Of a DNA stretch of 64,000 nt, positions 53,464 to 61,858 are shown one piece after another. Below the pieces are notes generated by a model. That model searched no databases. It was not told the origin of the DNA and saw nothing but the letters and a program-made list of their open reading frames with translations. This DNA comes from JBKECF01 sp047974375 (lineage in GTDB: Bacteria; Bacillota; Clostridia; Lachnospirales; CAMZNU01). The first letter of the stretch is position 1. Every line of letters begins with the position of its first letter. A program made the position numbers and the translations under genes. Where the stretch lies: positions 1-64,000 of the forward strand of contig JBKECF010000029.1 in NCBI GenBank assembly GCA_047974375.1, given 5' to 3'.

Positions 53464-54753
53464 CTAACTAAACAATTCTGGCAAAAATAGACATATTTGT
53501 GGGATAAACGTAATTAACAATAGAGTGATTATCATACAAATATAAAATGGTAGTGTTGCCTTTACAACTTTTTCCATAGGTTCTTTGGAAACGGCGGAGC
53601 CAATAAATAATACAGCTCCAACAGGTGGTGTTAATAAACCGATACCGCAGTTTAATATCATCATTATACCAAATTGTATAGGGTGTATGCCTATAGAAGT
53701 AGCTATTGGTAAAAGTATAGGAGTGGCAATTAAAATAATTGGCGCCATGTCCATTATACAACCTAACAATAGTAATATAATATTTAATAGTAGGGCTAGA
53801 ATAATAGGGTTGTCTGTAACACCAATAATTGCATTAGCAGCTAAAGTTGGAACTTTTAATAAAGTTAATAAATATCCAAAAACAGCAGAAGTAGCAATTA
53901 ATATAAGTACAATTGCCAAAGTATATACACATTGATCAAATACTTTCCATACAGCTTTCCATGTAAGTCCCTTATAAATGTAAACACTAACAAATAAACT
54001 GTATAAAACAGCAATAGCAGCAGATTCTGTTGCTGTAAATGCACCACCTATTACACCGAATACAACTATCACAATAGCGGCTAAAGCCCAAAAGGAAGTA
54101 AGAAATTGTTTTACAAAGTTTACAAAAGAAAATTTTTCACCTTTAGGATAATTTCTCTTTACAGATATTATATAAGAGCCAATCATTAAAGAGATGGCAA
54201 GCAAAGCAGCTGGAGCGTATCCGGCTAAAAATAACGAACCAACAGAAATACCACCAGCAGTTGTAGCGTAAATAATCATATTGTGGGATGGTGGAACAAG
54301 CAAACCTTCTACAGAAGATGTAACAGTAACGGCAGTAGAAAAGTCAGCGTCATAGCCTTCTTCAACCATCATAGGAATTAAAATTGAACCTAAAGATGCT
54401 GTATCAGCTGCTGCAGAACCGGATATGCCACCAAAAAAGTATGATGCAACAATATTAACCATTGCCATACCACCACGCATCCAACCTACACAGGCATTGG
54501 CTAGGGCAATAAGTTTTTCCGAGATACCACCGCTACCCATAAGTACACCCATGGTAATAAAAAACGGAACAGCCATAAGGGAATAAGAACTAATACCCTT
54601 TATCATTTGTTGGCATACTGTAGTAAGAGGTAATTCCATATAAATTAAAGTAAAAACAGATGCCAGTGCAACAGCATAGGCAATAGGAAATCTTAAAAAA
54701 ATCATAATAAAGAAGGTTCCTAATAAAATAGCAATAGCAATTGTATTAATCAT
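53464..54753 (-). CDS. dctM: TRAP transporter large permease (DctM)
   Basis: This sodium-coupled permease has 429 residues and about 12 membrane segments: PFFITMGVLMGSGGISEKLI, FGGISGSAAADTASLGSIL, VPPSHNMIIYATTAGG, GAFTATESAAIAVLYSLF, LTPPVGAVLFIGSA. The VPPSHNMIIY wording is typical of TRAP systems for sugar acids rather than of SiaM (VPPSIPLVIY here). It overlaps dctQ by 8 nt. Confidence 0.92.
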   Translation of the reverse strand: MINTIAIAILLGTFFIMIFLRFPIAYAVALASVFTLIYMELPLTTVCQQMIKGISSYSLMAVPFFITMGVLMGSGGISEKLIALANACVGWMRGGMAMVNIVASYFFGGISGSAAADTASLGSILIPMMVEEGYDADFSTAVTVTSSVEGLLVPPSHNMIIYATTAGGISVGSLFLAGYAPAALLAISLMIGSYIISVKRNYPKGEKFSFVNFVKQFLTSFWALAAIVIVVFGVIGGAFTATESAAIAVLYSLFVSVYIYKGLTWKAVWKVFDQCVYTLAIVLILIATSAVFGYLLTLLKVPTLAANAIIGVTDNPIILALLLNIILLLLGCIMDMAPIILIATPILLPIATSIGIHPIQFGIMMILNCGIGLLTPPVGAVLFIGSAVSKEPMEKVVKATLPFYICMIITLLLITFIPQICLFLPELFS

Positions 54754-55294
54754 GTTGTACCTCCTCGTATTTAAATATTTTTTTTACATGATTGTAAAGC
54801 AGCTCTAGTTCGAAAATAATCATGGCAAAGCCGGCTAAAGGTATAGGAAAATACATCCAAAATTTGGAAACGTTAGGCATTGAAACATATGAACCTTTCC
54901 CCCCGATTGTAGTAGCGTACTTCCAACCTACTGTAATCATAATAACGGCTAGTACAAGGACTGCAACGTCAGATAGTATGTCTAAAAACAATACTAAATT
55001 TTTTGGTAAATATCTATCAAAGGCAGTCATTCTAATGTGCGAGTTGCGTCTTATAGCTAAAGAAGCTGCTAGTACAGCCATATAGGACATACATGTTAAA
55101 ACTACTTCCTCTGTCCATGCTGCATCTTTTATAAATGGCAAGATAGATGTAACTATTTCAAAACGGCCTAAAACAGCATACGTAGTAATTAAAATATCAA
55201 TTACTAGTAAAATTTTACAAAAAAATAGAACAACTTTATCTACCCTATCAAATGCAGGCTTAATTTTATCAACACTTTGAAAAAAATTATTCAT
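54746..55294 (-). CDS. dctQ: TRAP transporter small permease (DctQ)
   Basis: This 182-residue protein has four hydrophobic segments. AAWTEEVVLTCMSYMAVLAAS and NSHIRMTAFDRYLPK are DctQ marks. It has an N-terminal cytoplasmic helix (FFQSVDKIKPAFDRVDK). AAGGAG precedes the ATG. It lies 75 nt after dctP across a terminator-like hairpin. Confidence 0.88.
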   Translation of the reverse strand: MNNFFQSVDKIKPAFDRVDKVVLFFCKILLVIDILITTYAVLGRFEIVTSILPFIKDAAWTEEVVLTCMSYMAVLAASLAIRRNSHIRMTAFDRYLPKNLVLFLDILSDVAVLVLAVIMITVGWKYATTIGGKGSYVSMPNVSKFWMYFPIPLAGFAMIIFELELLYNHVKKIFKYEEVQHD

Positions 55295-55321
55295 TTTTCT
55301 CCTTTCGATATATTAAATTAT

Positions 55322-55356
55322 AAAAAAGGGTTGCCGAATTTACACGACAATCCCTT
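55322..55356 (-). terminator. Partial terminator between dctP and dctQM
   Basis: On the minus strand AAGGGATTGTCG pairs with CGGCAACCCTT (one bulged A, one G-U), followed by TTTTTAT. It should reduce permease relative to receptor transcripts. Confidence 0.7.
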
Positions 55357-55369
55357 GTTCTTAAGTATT

Positions 55370-56404
55370 TTATTTCATAGATATAATTTGTTCGTATAAT
55401 TCAGTGTTATCGCCAACTGCTTCTGTAACTACATCTTGTACAGCTGCAATCCATGGAGCCTTGTCTGGAACTTCTACAACATTTATACCCTCTTCTTTAA
55501 GTCCTTCTAAAACTTCAAGCTCAGCTTTTTCTGAAATTTCTTTGTTAAAAGCTGAAGTTAATTTACCAGCTTCCATCATAGCCGCTTGTTGTTCTTCACT
55601 TAATTTAGCCCATGCCTCATCTGTAATAATAACTTGGATTGCTCCTAAAGTATGCTCGTCTAAAATTAAATTAGGTGCAACTTCTTGGAAGGCATTAGAT
55701 TTATAGTTAGAAATTGGTTGTTCTGCACCATCAACTACACCTGTTTGAATAGCTGAATATAATTCGCCAAAGTTTACAACTGTTGGTGCTGCACCAAGGC
55801 TATTTACTAAACCTTGCATAACTGGGTCGTTAGAAACACGTAATTTTAGGCCAGCCATATCTTCAATAGAGTTTACAGGTGTTGTTGTAAAGAAGCTACG
55901 GAATCCTTCTTCGCCATAGAATAAACCTCTTATGCCAGTGCCATTTTCGCTAGGCTCCATTAAAAATTCAGAGGCTAAATCTGACTCGGCAAAGTTCCAA
56001 AAATGTTGGCGATTTTCAAAAGTATATGGTAAAGAAAGTAATTTAGATTTCTCACCACCGTAACTAGTTAAGGCAAAAGCGGATATACGTGACATGTCTA
56101 CAGTGCCACCGCCACCAAGCATTGTGTCTAGAACATCACTTTCAGCACCTAAAACACCACTGGCTTGTACATCAATAATTACAGAACCTTCTGTAAGTTT
56201 TTCTACTTCTTCTTTGAATTTTAAACCTGTTTGGCCAACTATTGTGTCTGGTGGGTTTACCTCAGCATAAACTAAAGTAATAGGTTCAGTAGAACTACCA
56301 CCATCTGCTGCAGTATCACCTGCTGTATCTGCTCCTTGGCCACCACAACCTACAACGGCTATGGCACTAACTAATGCTGTTGCTAATAACTTTTTGAATT
56401 TCAT
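55370..56404 (-). CDS. dctP: TRAP transporter substrate-binding lipoprotein (DctP)
   Basis: This receptor has 344 residues, lipid-anchored at Cys20 (AVVGC) and followed by a Gly/Ala/Asp-rich linker. LVYAEVNPPDTIVGQTGLKF begins the binding fold, and GLKLRVSNDPVMQGLV carries the conserved Arg that grips the ligand carboxylate. GAAPTVVNFGELYSAIQTGVVDGAEQP follows in family order. It is distinct from siaP in this window. Gene order and opposing orientation to the glycan locus suggest a sugar acid as ligand. AAGGAGG precedes the ATG. Confidence 0.9.
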   Translation of the reverse strand: MKFKKLLATALVSAIAVVGCGGQGADTAGDTAADGGSSTEPITLVYAEVNPPDTIVGQTGLKFKEEVEKLTEGSVIIDVQASGVLGAESDVLDTMLGGGGTVDMSRISAFALTSYGGEKSKLLSLPYTFENRQHFWNFAESDLASEFLMEPSENGTGIRGLFYGEEGFRSFFTTTPVNSIEDMAGLKLRVSNDPVMQGLVNSLGAAPTVVNFGELYSAIQTGVVDGAEQPISNYKSNAFQEVAPNLILDEHTLGAIQVIITDEAWAKLSEEQQAAMMEAGKLTSAFNKEISEKAELEVLEGLKEEGINVVEVPDKAPWIAAVQDVVTEAVGDNTELYEQIISMK

Positions 56405-56497
56405 AACTTCCTCCTTTAAATGTGATTTTAAAACTAGATGTGTAAAATTTTTGGTAAGTATAATATTTTCGCTCTAATATAAAATCCATAGTTTTGT

Positions 56498-56544
56498 AGC
56501 AATTCCATTAGATTTAAATAACAAAGATGAAAAAGGGAATTGCT
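56498..56544 (-). promoter_or_regulatory. Inverted repeat in the dctP leader
   Basis: AGCAATTCC (56498-56506) and GGAATTGCT (56536-56544) are exact 9-bp inverted copies, 29 nt apart. They lie just after the expected transcription start. They could pair in the mRNA or be two half-sites for a repressor. Confidence 0.45.
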
Positions 56545-56554
56545 TTACTTTGCA

Positions 56555-56583
56555 AGTATAAGGTTTACAATGCCATGTGTCAA
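56555..56583 (-). promoter_or_regulatory. Promoter of the dctPQM operon
   Basis: On the minus strand a perfect TTGACA (56583-56578), 17 nt, then TATACT (56560-56555). This gives a leader of about 144 nt before dctP. Confidence 0.8.
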
Positions 56584-56835
56584 GTTGTATACATGATAAA
56601 TACACTAATTTAATAGGACAAACGCCTATTTAAACGGGTTTTTATTATATAAAAAAATATTAAACAAACTAAAAAAAGCCAAGGAGAAAATAAATTTAAA
56701 AAAAGTTTTTTTACTAAAAAAGCAAAAAACTTTACATATAGTATTATTTCATTGTAAAATTAATTATAACTCGTACTGAAAATAAATAAGAATCTAATTT
56801 GGAGTAAATCAATGTTGTTTTGTGTATAATTTCAC

Positions 56836-57441
56836 ATGAAATTTATTACTATGGGTGAGAGATAGAATGTTACCAAAATAGGCTTTTATGCGTTTTATGG
56901 TGCAGGTAATGCTGGTACTGTAAGGTTAAAATCGGTTGTTTTACCAGATACTCTAAAAGAAATAGATGATTTTGCTTTTGGTGAAACCAATTTTAGCTCG
57001 GTAGTGATTCCGGATAACGTAGTTAGCATAGGTCGAGCTAGTTTTTATAGTAATGATAATTTAGAGACTGTAGAGCTATCAGAAGGACTAAAATATATAG
57101 GGGATTTTGCTTTTAATCAATGTGCTATAAGAGAGATAGATCTGCCGAATTCTCTAACTGAAATAGGACAAGGGGCTTTTGATGGTAATAACTTAACCAC
57201 AGTAACTATACCGACAGGCATTGAAGTATTAAAATGTGACATTTTTGTATTTAATGCTTTAGAAACTATTGAGATACCTAGCAATATACGTTATATAGGA
57301 GTTGGAGCTTTTAGTTACAATAATTTAACATCAATAAAAATACCATCAAGTATTAGTGAATTTTATTTTGAAGGTTATTGGCAAGGTAGTTTTTTTTGGT
57401 ACAATGTTGTTATAGTTCCGGAGCTATTTAATGGATTTTAG
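56836..57441 (+). pseudogene. BspA-type leucine-rich-repeat gene remnant
   Basis: The frame from about 56866 to 57441 encodes BspA/LRR_5-type repeats of about 22-23 residues (SVVLPDTLKEIDDFAFG; IPDNVVSIGRASFYS; LSEGLKYIGDFAFNQ; LPNSLTEIGQGAFDG; IPSNIRYIGVGAFSY). It has no signal peptide and no wall anchor. In the same frame an ATG at 56836 is followed ten codons later by an amber stop (TAG 56863-56865). The first usual start codon after that is GTG 57004. Full BspA proteins are several times longer and exported, so this is a leftover piece, or a short cytoplasmic product from 57004. Confidence 0.65.
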
Positions 57442-57609
57442 TATATTGAATTATAAGCAAAAACTTTATTAAAATACAAAGGTTATAAATCTGGCTATTT
57501 TATAAGGATTGAAAAATTAAATATGAATTGTATTTTATTTTTTCTAGATATAGTAATTGTAAATAATGTTAAATTGAGGAGGAATTTGTATTATGAAAAA
57601 AAATATTTT

Positions 57610-57966
57610 ATGAGTAAAAAAAATAAATTTTTATTTTTTATTCTAGGTATTATTATTATTGTTTTTTTTATAACTGTAGTACATCCATTTAATTTTAATA
57701 TTAAATTAAACAAGTATGTTACAACAGAATATAAAGATATATATACACTTGATAATAATAAAAAAAATAAAATTATGTTTTATAATTTAAATGAACAAAA
57801 AATGTATTTAACTGTGTCTAATGAAAAAGGATATATAATTATAAAAGATAGATTAATTGATAAAAATTCTAATACAAGAATTGAAGATATTGATAATTAT
57901 AATATTATTATATTTAAAATTAAATCATTTGATAAAAATGGTAATTATAGTTTTGAATTAAAGTAA
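57610..57966 (+). CDS. Small membrane-anchored protein of unknown function
   Basis: A 118-residue product from ATG 57610: a positive start (MSKKNK), a strong hydrophobic segment (FLFFILGIIIIVFFITVV) and a polar, lysine- and asparagine-rich outside part (about 25-118). No family was recognised. The start is odd: GAGGAGG favours an ATG at 57593, whose frame (MKKNIL) stops at TGA overlapping ATG 57610. An extra A in the eight-A run would join the two into MKKKYFMSKKNK. So either a six-codon leader couples translation, or there is slippage, or one base has been lost. Confidence 0.45.
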   Translation: MSKKNKFLFFILGIIIIVFFITVVHPFNFNIKLNKYVTTEYKDIYTLDNNKKNKIMFYNLNEQKMYLTVSNEKGYIIIKDRLIDKNSNTRIEDIDNYNIIIFKIKSFDKNGNYSFELK

Positions 57967-58029
57967 AACGCAAAATAGAATCTTTAAAAAGAAAACCACT
58001 TTTTTAAGATTTCCAATTAGCGTTTTTTT
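57966..58029 (+). terminator. Nested-hairpin terminator
   Basis: AAACGC (57966-57971) pairs with GCGTTT (58020-58025), and inside it GAATCTT with AAGATTTC and AAAAG with CTTTT. A seven-T run follows. It ends the small membrane-protein gene. Confidence 0.65.
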
Positions 58030-58049
58030 GCTAAAAAATTTCAACCTAG

Positions 58050-58218
58050 TTAGTAAACTTGATTTTGGTAAGCGTTAAAGTAACAGTGCCTTATAAAACA
58101 CAAAAAATTGTGTATAGGGAACCAGAGGTGAAAATAATTGTACAGAAATAATATTATAATCGACCCAAAAGGTATACCACAAGGCTATGTAGAAGAAGTT
58201 TGTGAAGAAAAAATATAG
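58050..58218 (+). pseudogene. Short coding remnant with a frameshift
   Basis: One frame reads VSVKVTVPYKTQKIVYREPE then VKIIVQK to a stop near 58148. The next frame over reads YRNNIIIDPKGIPQGYVEE then VCEEKI to TAG 58216-58218. Joined by one base change they form a plausible protein end of about 56 residues. There is no start codon or ribosome site. No family was recognised. Confidence 0.4.
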
Positions 58219-58308
58219 TGTAAGAGAATAATAATAGTAATGAGGCTGTATTGGAATAAAAAATATTACCAAATTAAAAGTTGATTTTAAAAAAATATAT
58301 AAAAATGC

Positions 58309-58338
58309 AAAAAGAGCGATGGGTTTTCGCTCTTTTTT
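58309..58338. terminator. Bidirectional terminator hairpin (GAGCGA family)
   Basis: AAAAAGAGCGA (58309-58319) pairs with TCGCTCTTTTTT (58327-58338). Its reverse complement matches the hairpin at 7851 over about 33 nt, loop included, with one base missing. It separates the remnant region from the nudix gene. Confidence 0.8.
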
Positions 58339-58352
58339 TGTTTCTAATTGTA

Positions 58353-58892
58353 TTATTTACAATAACTTTTGTAAAATAAAATACCAGCTATAGTTTTACC
58401 GTCAACAATGTCGCCTTTTTTAATCATTTCCTCTGTTTCTTCCAAAGTAAACTCAGCAGTTTCTACAAATTCATCGGGGTCTAAGTTTTGGGATGTTTTA
58501 ACTAAATCTTTGGCTAAATAGACATGAATAACTTCTGTGCTGTATCCCATAGTAGGATAAATTTTAAACATAAATTCTATAGAATTACATTTGTATCCTG
58601 TTTCTTCTTCGACTTCTCGTTTAGCACAATCTACGGGAATTTCGTTAGGGTCAAGTAATCCAGCTGGCAATTCCCAAGATAAATCGCCGTAGGCATGTCT
58701 ATATTGTTTAACAAGTATAAGCTTATTTTCATTTGTAAGAACAACAGAGGCTGTTGCACCAATGTGTTTTAAAGTTTCACGTATTGCGCTTTTTCCATTT
58801 GGTAAAGAGATAGTGTCTTTTTTTATATGCATTATTGAGCCTTTAAAAATATCAGTACTTTCTAGTAGTTTAAAATCTTCTTTATTTAGCAT
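58353..58892 (-). CDS. Nudix hydrolase, ADP-ribose pyrophosphatase type
   Basis: This 179-residue enzyme is expected to split ADP-ribose into AMP and ribose-5-phosphate. The nudix box spans residues 78-100 (G-x5-E, then REVEEETGY). KQYRHAYGDLSWELPAG before it and YPTMGYSTEVIHVYLAKDL after it match the NudF/ADPRase subgroup. GAAGGAA-like ribosome site (AAGGAAG) lies 5-6 nt upstream. It stands alone between two terminators. Confidence 0.9.
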   Translation of the reverse strand: MLNKEDFKLLESTDIFKGSIMHIKKDTISLPNGKSAIRETLKHIGATASVVLTNENKLILVKQYRHAYGDLSWELPAGLLDPNEIPVDCAKREVEEETGYKCNSIEFMFKIYPTMGYSTEVIHVYLAKDLVKTSQNLDPDEFVETAEFTLEETEEMIKKGDIVDGKTIAGILFYKSYCK

Positions 58893-58985
58893 GATAACTT
58901 CCTTTCGTTATGTTTTCTATAAGTAATATGTTTAGTATAATAGTTTTAGATGGAACTTTCAATTAAATTTATTAATGACTACACT

Positions 58986-59011
58986 AAAAAGGGGACACCT
59001 TTGGTGTCCCC
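58986..59011 (-). terminator. Terminator of the glycine cleavage operon
   Basis: GGGGACACC (58991-58999) pairs with GGTGTCCCC (59003-59011) around TTT. On the minus strand it is followed by CTTTTTAG. It lies 20 nt after lpdA. Confidence 0.9.
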
Positions 59012-59031
59012 TAAATAAATATGAGTAAGGT

Positions 59032-60396
59032 TTAAGCTTCAACAGCCGATGTTATTCCCTCGCTAAAAGTAGGGTGTGGTCTAATTACCGAACGCATTTG
59101 TTCTAAAGTCATTTCACCTACCATGGCTGTTCCTATTTCACTAATCATGTCTGTGGCTCTTGCACACATCATTTGCGCACCAAGAATTTTACCTGTACTT
59201 TCTTCAGCTACTACCTTAATAAATCCTCTTTCTTGGTTGGAAAGAATAGATTTACCATTGGAAGTTGTTACATATTTTTTGCTTATTGTTTTAATGCCGG
59301 CTTCATCTGCTTCAGCTTTAGACATTCCAATAACAGCAATTTCTGGGTTAGTATAAACACAACTAGGAACTACATTCATGTTAATATGTGGCTTTTCGTT
59401 TTTCATATGAGCAATAGCATTTATACCTTCCGCTGTTGCAACATGTGCTAATTGAATCCCGCCTATAACATCTCCTATTGCGTATATGTTTGGAATATTT
59501 GTTTGGTAATTCTCGTTTACAAGTATCTTGCCAGATTCCATAGCAATATTTATATCATCGTTTATAAGACCATCTACATTTGCACGTCTGCCTACTGAAA
59601 CTAAAACACCATCAATTTCAATTTCGTTAAGGGAATCTTTTTCAGTATAACGGCAAATTAGTTTTCCGTTTGTACCTTCTAAGATTTCTTCAACTCGTGC
59701 TTTTGTGTGTATATCTACGTTTCTTTTTTTCAAAATCACTTTTAAATTTTGGGCTATGTCTTTATCCATGTTAGCTAGAATTCTGTCTAATGCTTCAATT
59801 ACGGTAACTTTACAACCTAAAGAGCTATATATAGACGCAAATTCCATACCAATAACGCCGCCTCCGATTACAACAAGATTTTTATAAACCTTTTTTGTAT
59901 CTAAAAGGGCATCACTGTTTATTACATTTTCAAGGTTAATTCCTGGAATTGGTGGCATAACTGGAGTTGAGCCTGTAGCAATTAATATTTTATCGGTAGT
60001 TAATCTATTTACTTCTTTACCTTGTACAGTAACTTCATTAGGAGAGGTAATTGTACCAATGCCCTCGAAAACTATTATTTTATTTTTCTTCATTAACATA
60101 GAAATTCCGCCACGTAGTTGGTTTATAACTTCTTCTTTTCTGCTTTGGATTTTTTCCATATCGTAGGAAATTTCACCTACTTGTACACCTAGGTCTTGGC
60201 ACTCTTTTAGCTCCTCGTATAATTCTGTAGAATGCATAATAGTTTTGGTTGGAATACACCCGCGATTTAAACAAGTGCCACCAAGCTCTCTGCTTTCTAC
60301 AAGGGCTACAGCCATGCCTTTTTTTGCGCCTTCAATAGCAGCTTCATACCCACCTGGACCAGCCCCAATAACAATTAAATCAAATTTTTCTGTCAT
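59032..60396 (-). CDS. lpdA: Dihydrolipoyl dehydrogenase (glycine cleavage L protein)
   Basis: This FAD flavoenzyme of 454 residues reoxidises the lipoyl arm of GcvH with NAD+. FAD loop VIGAGPGGYEAAI, redox disulfide Cys42/Cys47 in GGTCLNRGCIPTK, NAD loop VIGGGVIGMEFASIY, AIGDVIGG, and the C-terminal His/Glu pair in RPHPTFSEG are all present. It is the last gene of the gcv operon, 28 nt after gcvPB, so it probably serves this complex. Confidence 0.95.
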   Translation of the reverse strand: MTEKFDLIVIGAGPGGYEAAIEGAKKGMAVALVESRELGGTCLNRGCIPTKTIMHSTELYEELKECQDLGVQVGEISYDMEKIQSRKEEVINQLRGGISMLMKKNKIIVFEGIGTITSPNEVTVQGKEVNRLTTDKILIATGSTPVMPPIPGINLENVINSDALLDTKKVYKNLVVIGGGVIGMEFASIYSSLGCKVTVIEALDRILANMDKDIAQNLKVILKKRNVDIHTKARVEEILEGTNGKLICRYTEKDSLNEIEIDGVLVSVGRRANVDGLINDDINIAMESGKILVNENYQTNIPNIYAIGDVIGGIQLAHVATAEGINAIAHMKNEKPHINMNVVPSCVYTNPEIAVIGMSKAEADEAGIKTISKKYVTTSNGKSILSNQERGFIKVVAEESTGKILGAQMMCARATDMISEIGTAMVGEMTLEQMRSVIRPHPTFSEGITSAVEA

Positions 60397-60424
60397 ATTT
60401 TCATCCTTACTGATTAAATTCGCT

Positions 60425-61858
60425 TTAAAACTCGTAGCGAAGTACTGGGTTCCTTGCAGCTTGTAAATCGTCTGGTCTGCGTATATAAGTTTTTACTGGT
60501 GATTCGTGCATAGATTCAGGGTCTGCCTGTGCTCTTTCGTAAATTTCACGGAACACACCTATTACTTCGTCCATAGTTTCTTTACTTTCAGTTTCTGTAG
60601 GTTCCACCATTAATGCCTCGTGGACAATAAGTGGGAAGTACATAGTAGGCGGATGAATTCCATAATCTAATAGAGATTTTGCAATATCCATAGCTGATAC
60701 ATTTATATCGTGTTTCATTTTTTCTAATGTCATAACAAATTCATGCATACAAATTTCATCATATGCCATTGGGTATATATCCTTAAGTTTTGCCATCATG
60801 TAGTTGGCGTTTAATACTGCATTTTTAGAAACTTCTGGTACCCCTTCTTTTCCTAGGGTTAATATATAAGTTAATGCACGTACAACTACAAGGAAATTAC
60901 CATAAAAATCTTTCAAACTTCCCATTGTATGCTTTGGAACTGTAAAGGATAATTCTTTTTCCCCAACTACTTGTTTTCCTGGGAGGAAATCTTGCAACAA
61001 GGCTTTGCAGCCTACTGGTCCACTACCTGGTCCACCTCCGCCATGAGGAGTAGAGAATGTTTTGTGAAGATTTAAATGGATTACATCAAATCCCATATCC
61101 CCCGGACGAACTATTCCCATAATGGCATTTAAGTTTGCACCATCGTAATAATTTAAGCCGCCGGCTTCATGTACAATTGACGTGATTTCTAAAATGTTTT
61201 TATCGAACAAACCAACTGTATTAGGATTTGTAAGCATTAAACCTGCTGTGTCTGGTCCTACAACTTCACGTAATTTATCTAAATCTACGCAACCGTCTTC
61301 TCTGGAAGGAATGTTTATAACTGTAAAATCTGCCATTATTGCACTTGCTGGGTTAGTTCCATGAGCTGAGTCGGGAACGATTATTTTAGTTCTATTGCTG
61401 TCTTTTCTGCTAAGATGATAGGCTTTTATAAGAAGTAAGCCAGCAAGTTCACCATGGGCGCCTGCTGCAGGCTGAAAGGACATGTCGTCCATACCTGTAA
61501 TTTCACAAAGTAGTTCTTTTGATGTTTTTAATACTTCCATACAACCTTGTACTGTGTGCTCTGGTTGTAATGGGTGGATTTTAGCAAAACCACCGAAAGA
61601 AGCAGCTGTATCATTAATTTTTGGATTGTACTTCATGGTACAAGAGCCTAATGGATAAAAACCATCGTTAACACCATGAACCTGTTTTGCTAATGATGTA
61701 TAATGTCTGCTAACTTCATTTTCTGATAATTGTGGTAAGCGAGGTTTTTTCTCACGTTTTGGGAAAGGTAGTTTTTCCTTTGGTACGTCACATTCTGGCA
61801 TAAAAGTACAATGTCTACCATCGCTACCTTTTTCAAATACTAATTTCATTACAGACAC
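60425..61858 (-). CDS. gcvPB: Glycine dehydrogenase (decarboxylating) subunit 2
   Basis: This PLP-bearing half of the two-subunit P protein has 477 residues. PLGSCTMKYNPKIND, PAAGAHGELAGLLLI, PDSAHGTNPASA and the PLP lysine in NLHKTFSTPHGGGGPG are typical. With GcvPA it decarboxylates glycine and passes the aminomethyl group to GcvH. The two-gene form is usual in Firmicutes. It overlaps gcvPA by 10 nt, implying coupled translation and a fixed ratio. Confidence 0.96.
   Translation of the reverse strand: MSVMKLVFEKGSDGRHCTFMPECDVPKEKLPFPKREKKPRLPQLSENEVSRHYTSLAKQVHGVNDGFYPLGSCTMKYNPKINDTAASFGGFAKIHPLQPEHTVQGCMEVLKTSKELLCEITGMDDMSFQPAAGAHGELAGLLLIKAYHLSRKDSNRTKIIVPDSAHGTNPASAIMADFTVINIPSREDGCVDLDKLREVVGPDTAGLMLTNPNTVGLFDKNILEITSIVHEAGGLNYYDGANLNAIMGIVRPGDMGFDVIHLNLHKTFSTPHGGGGPGSGPVGCKALLQDFLPGKQVVGEKELSFTVPKHTMGSLKDFYGNFLVVVRALTYILTLGKEGVPEVSKNAVLNANYMMAKLKDIYPMAYDEICMHEFVMTLEKMKHDINVSAMDIAKSLLDYGIHPPTMYFPLIVHEALMVEPTETESKETMDEVIGVFREIYERAQADPESMHESPVKTYIRRPDDLQAARNPVLRYEF

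Larger units (their letters stand above)
56405..56865. other. Divergent intergenic region upstream of dctP
   Basis: About 460 bp with no gene. It holds the dctP promoter and leader (left part). On the plus strand a TATAAT-like GTATAATTT is seen near 56824 ahead of the LRR remnant. An AGAGCGAAAA half-copy of the GAGCGA hairpin lies near 56465-56476. The rest is A/T-rich, with no other structure seen. Confidence 0.4.

Noticed and set aside
53468..53761. Minus-strand frame of 97 codons at the 3' end of dctM
   Set aside because: It is a frame shadow of the TRAP large permease.
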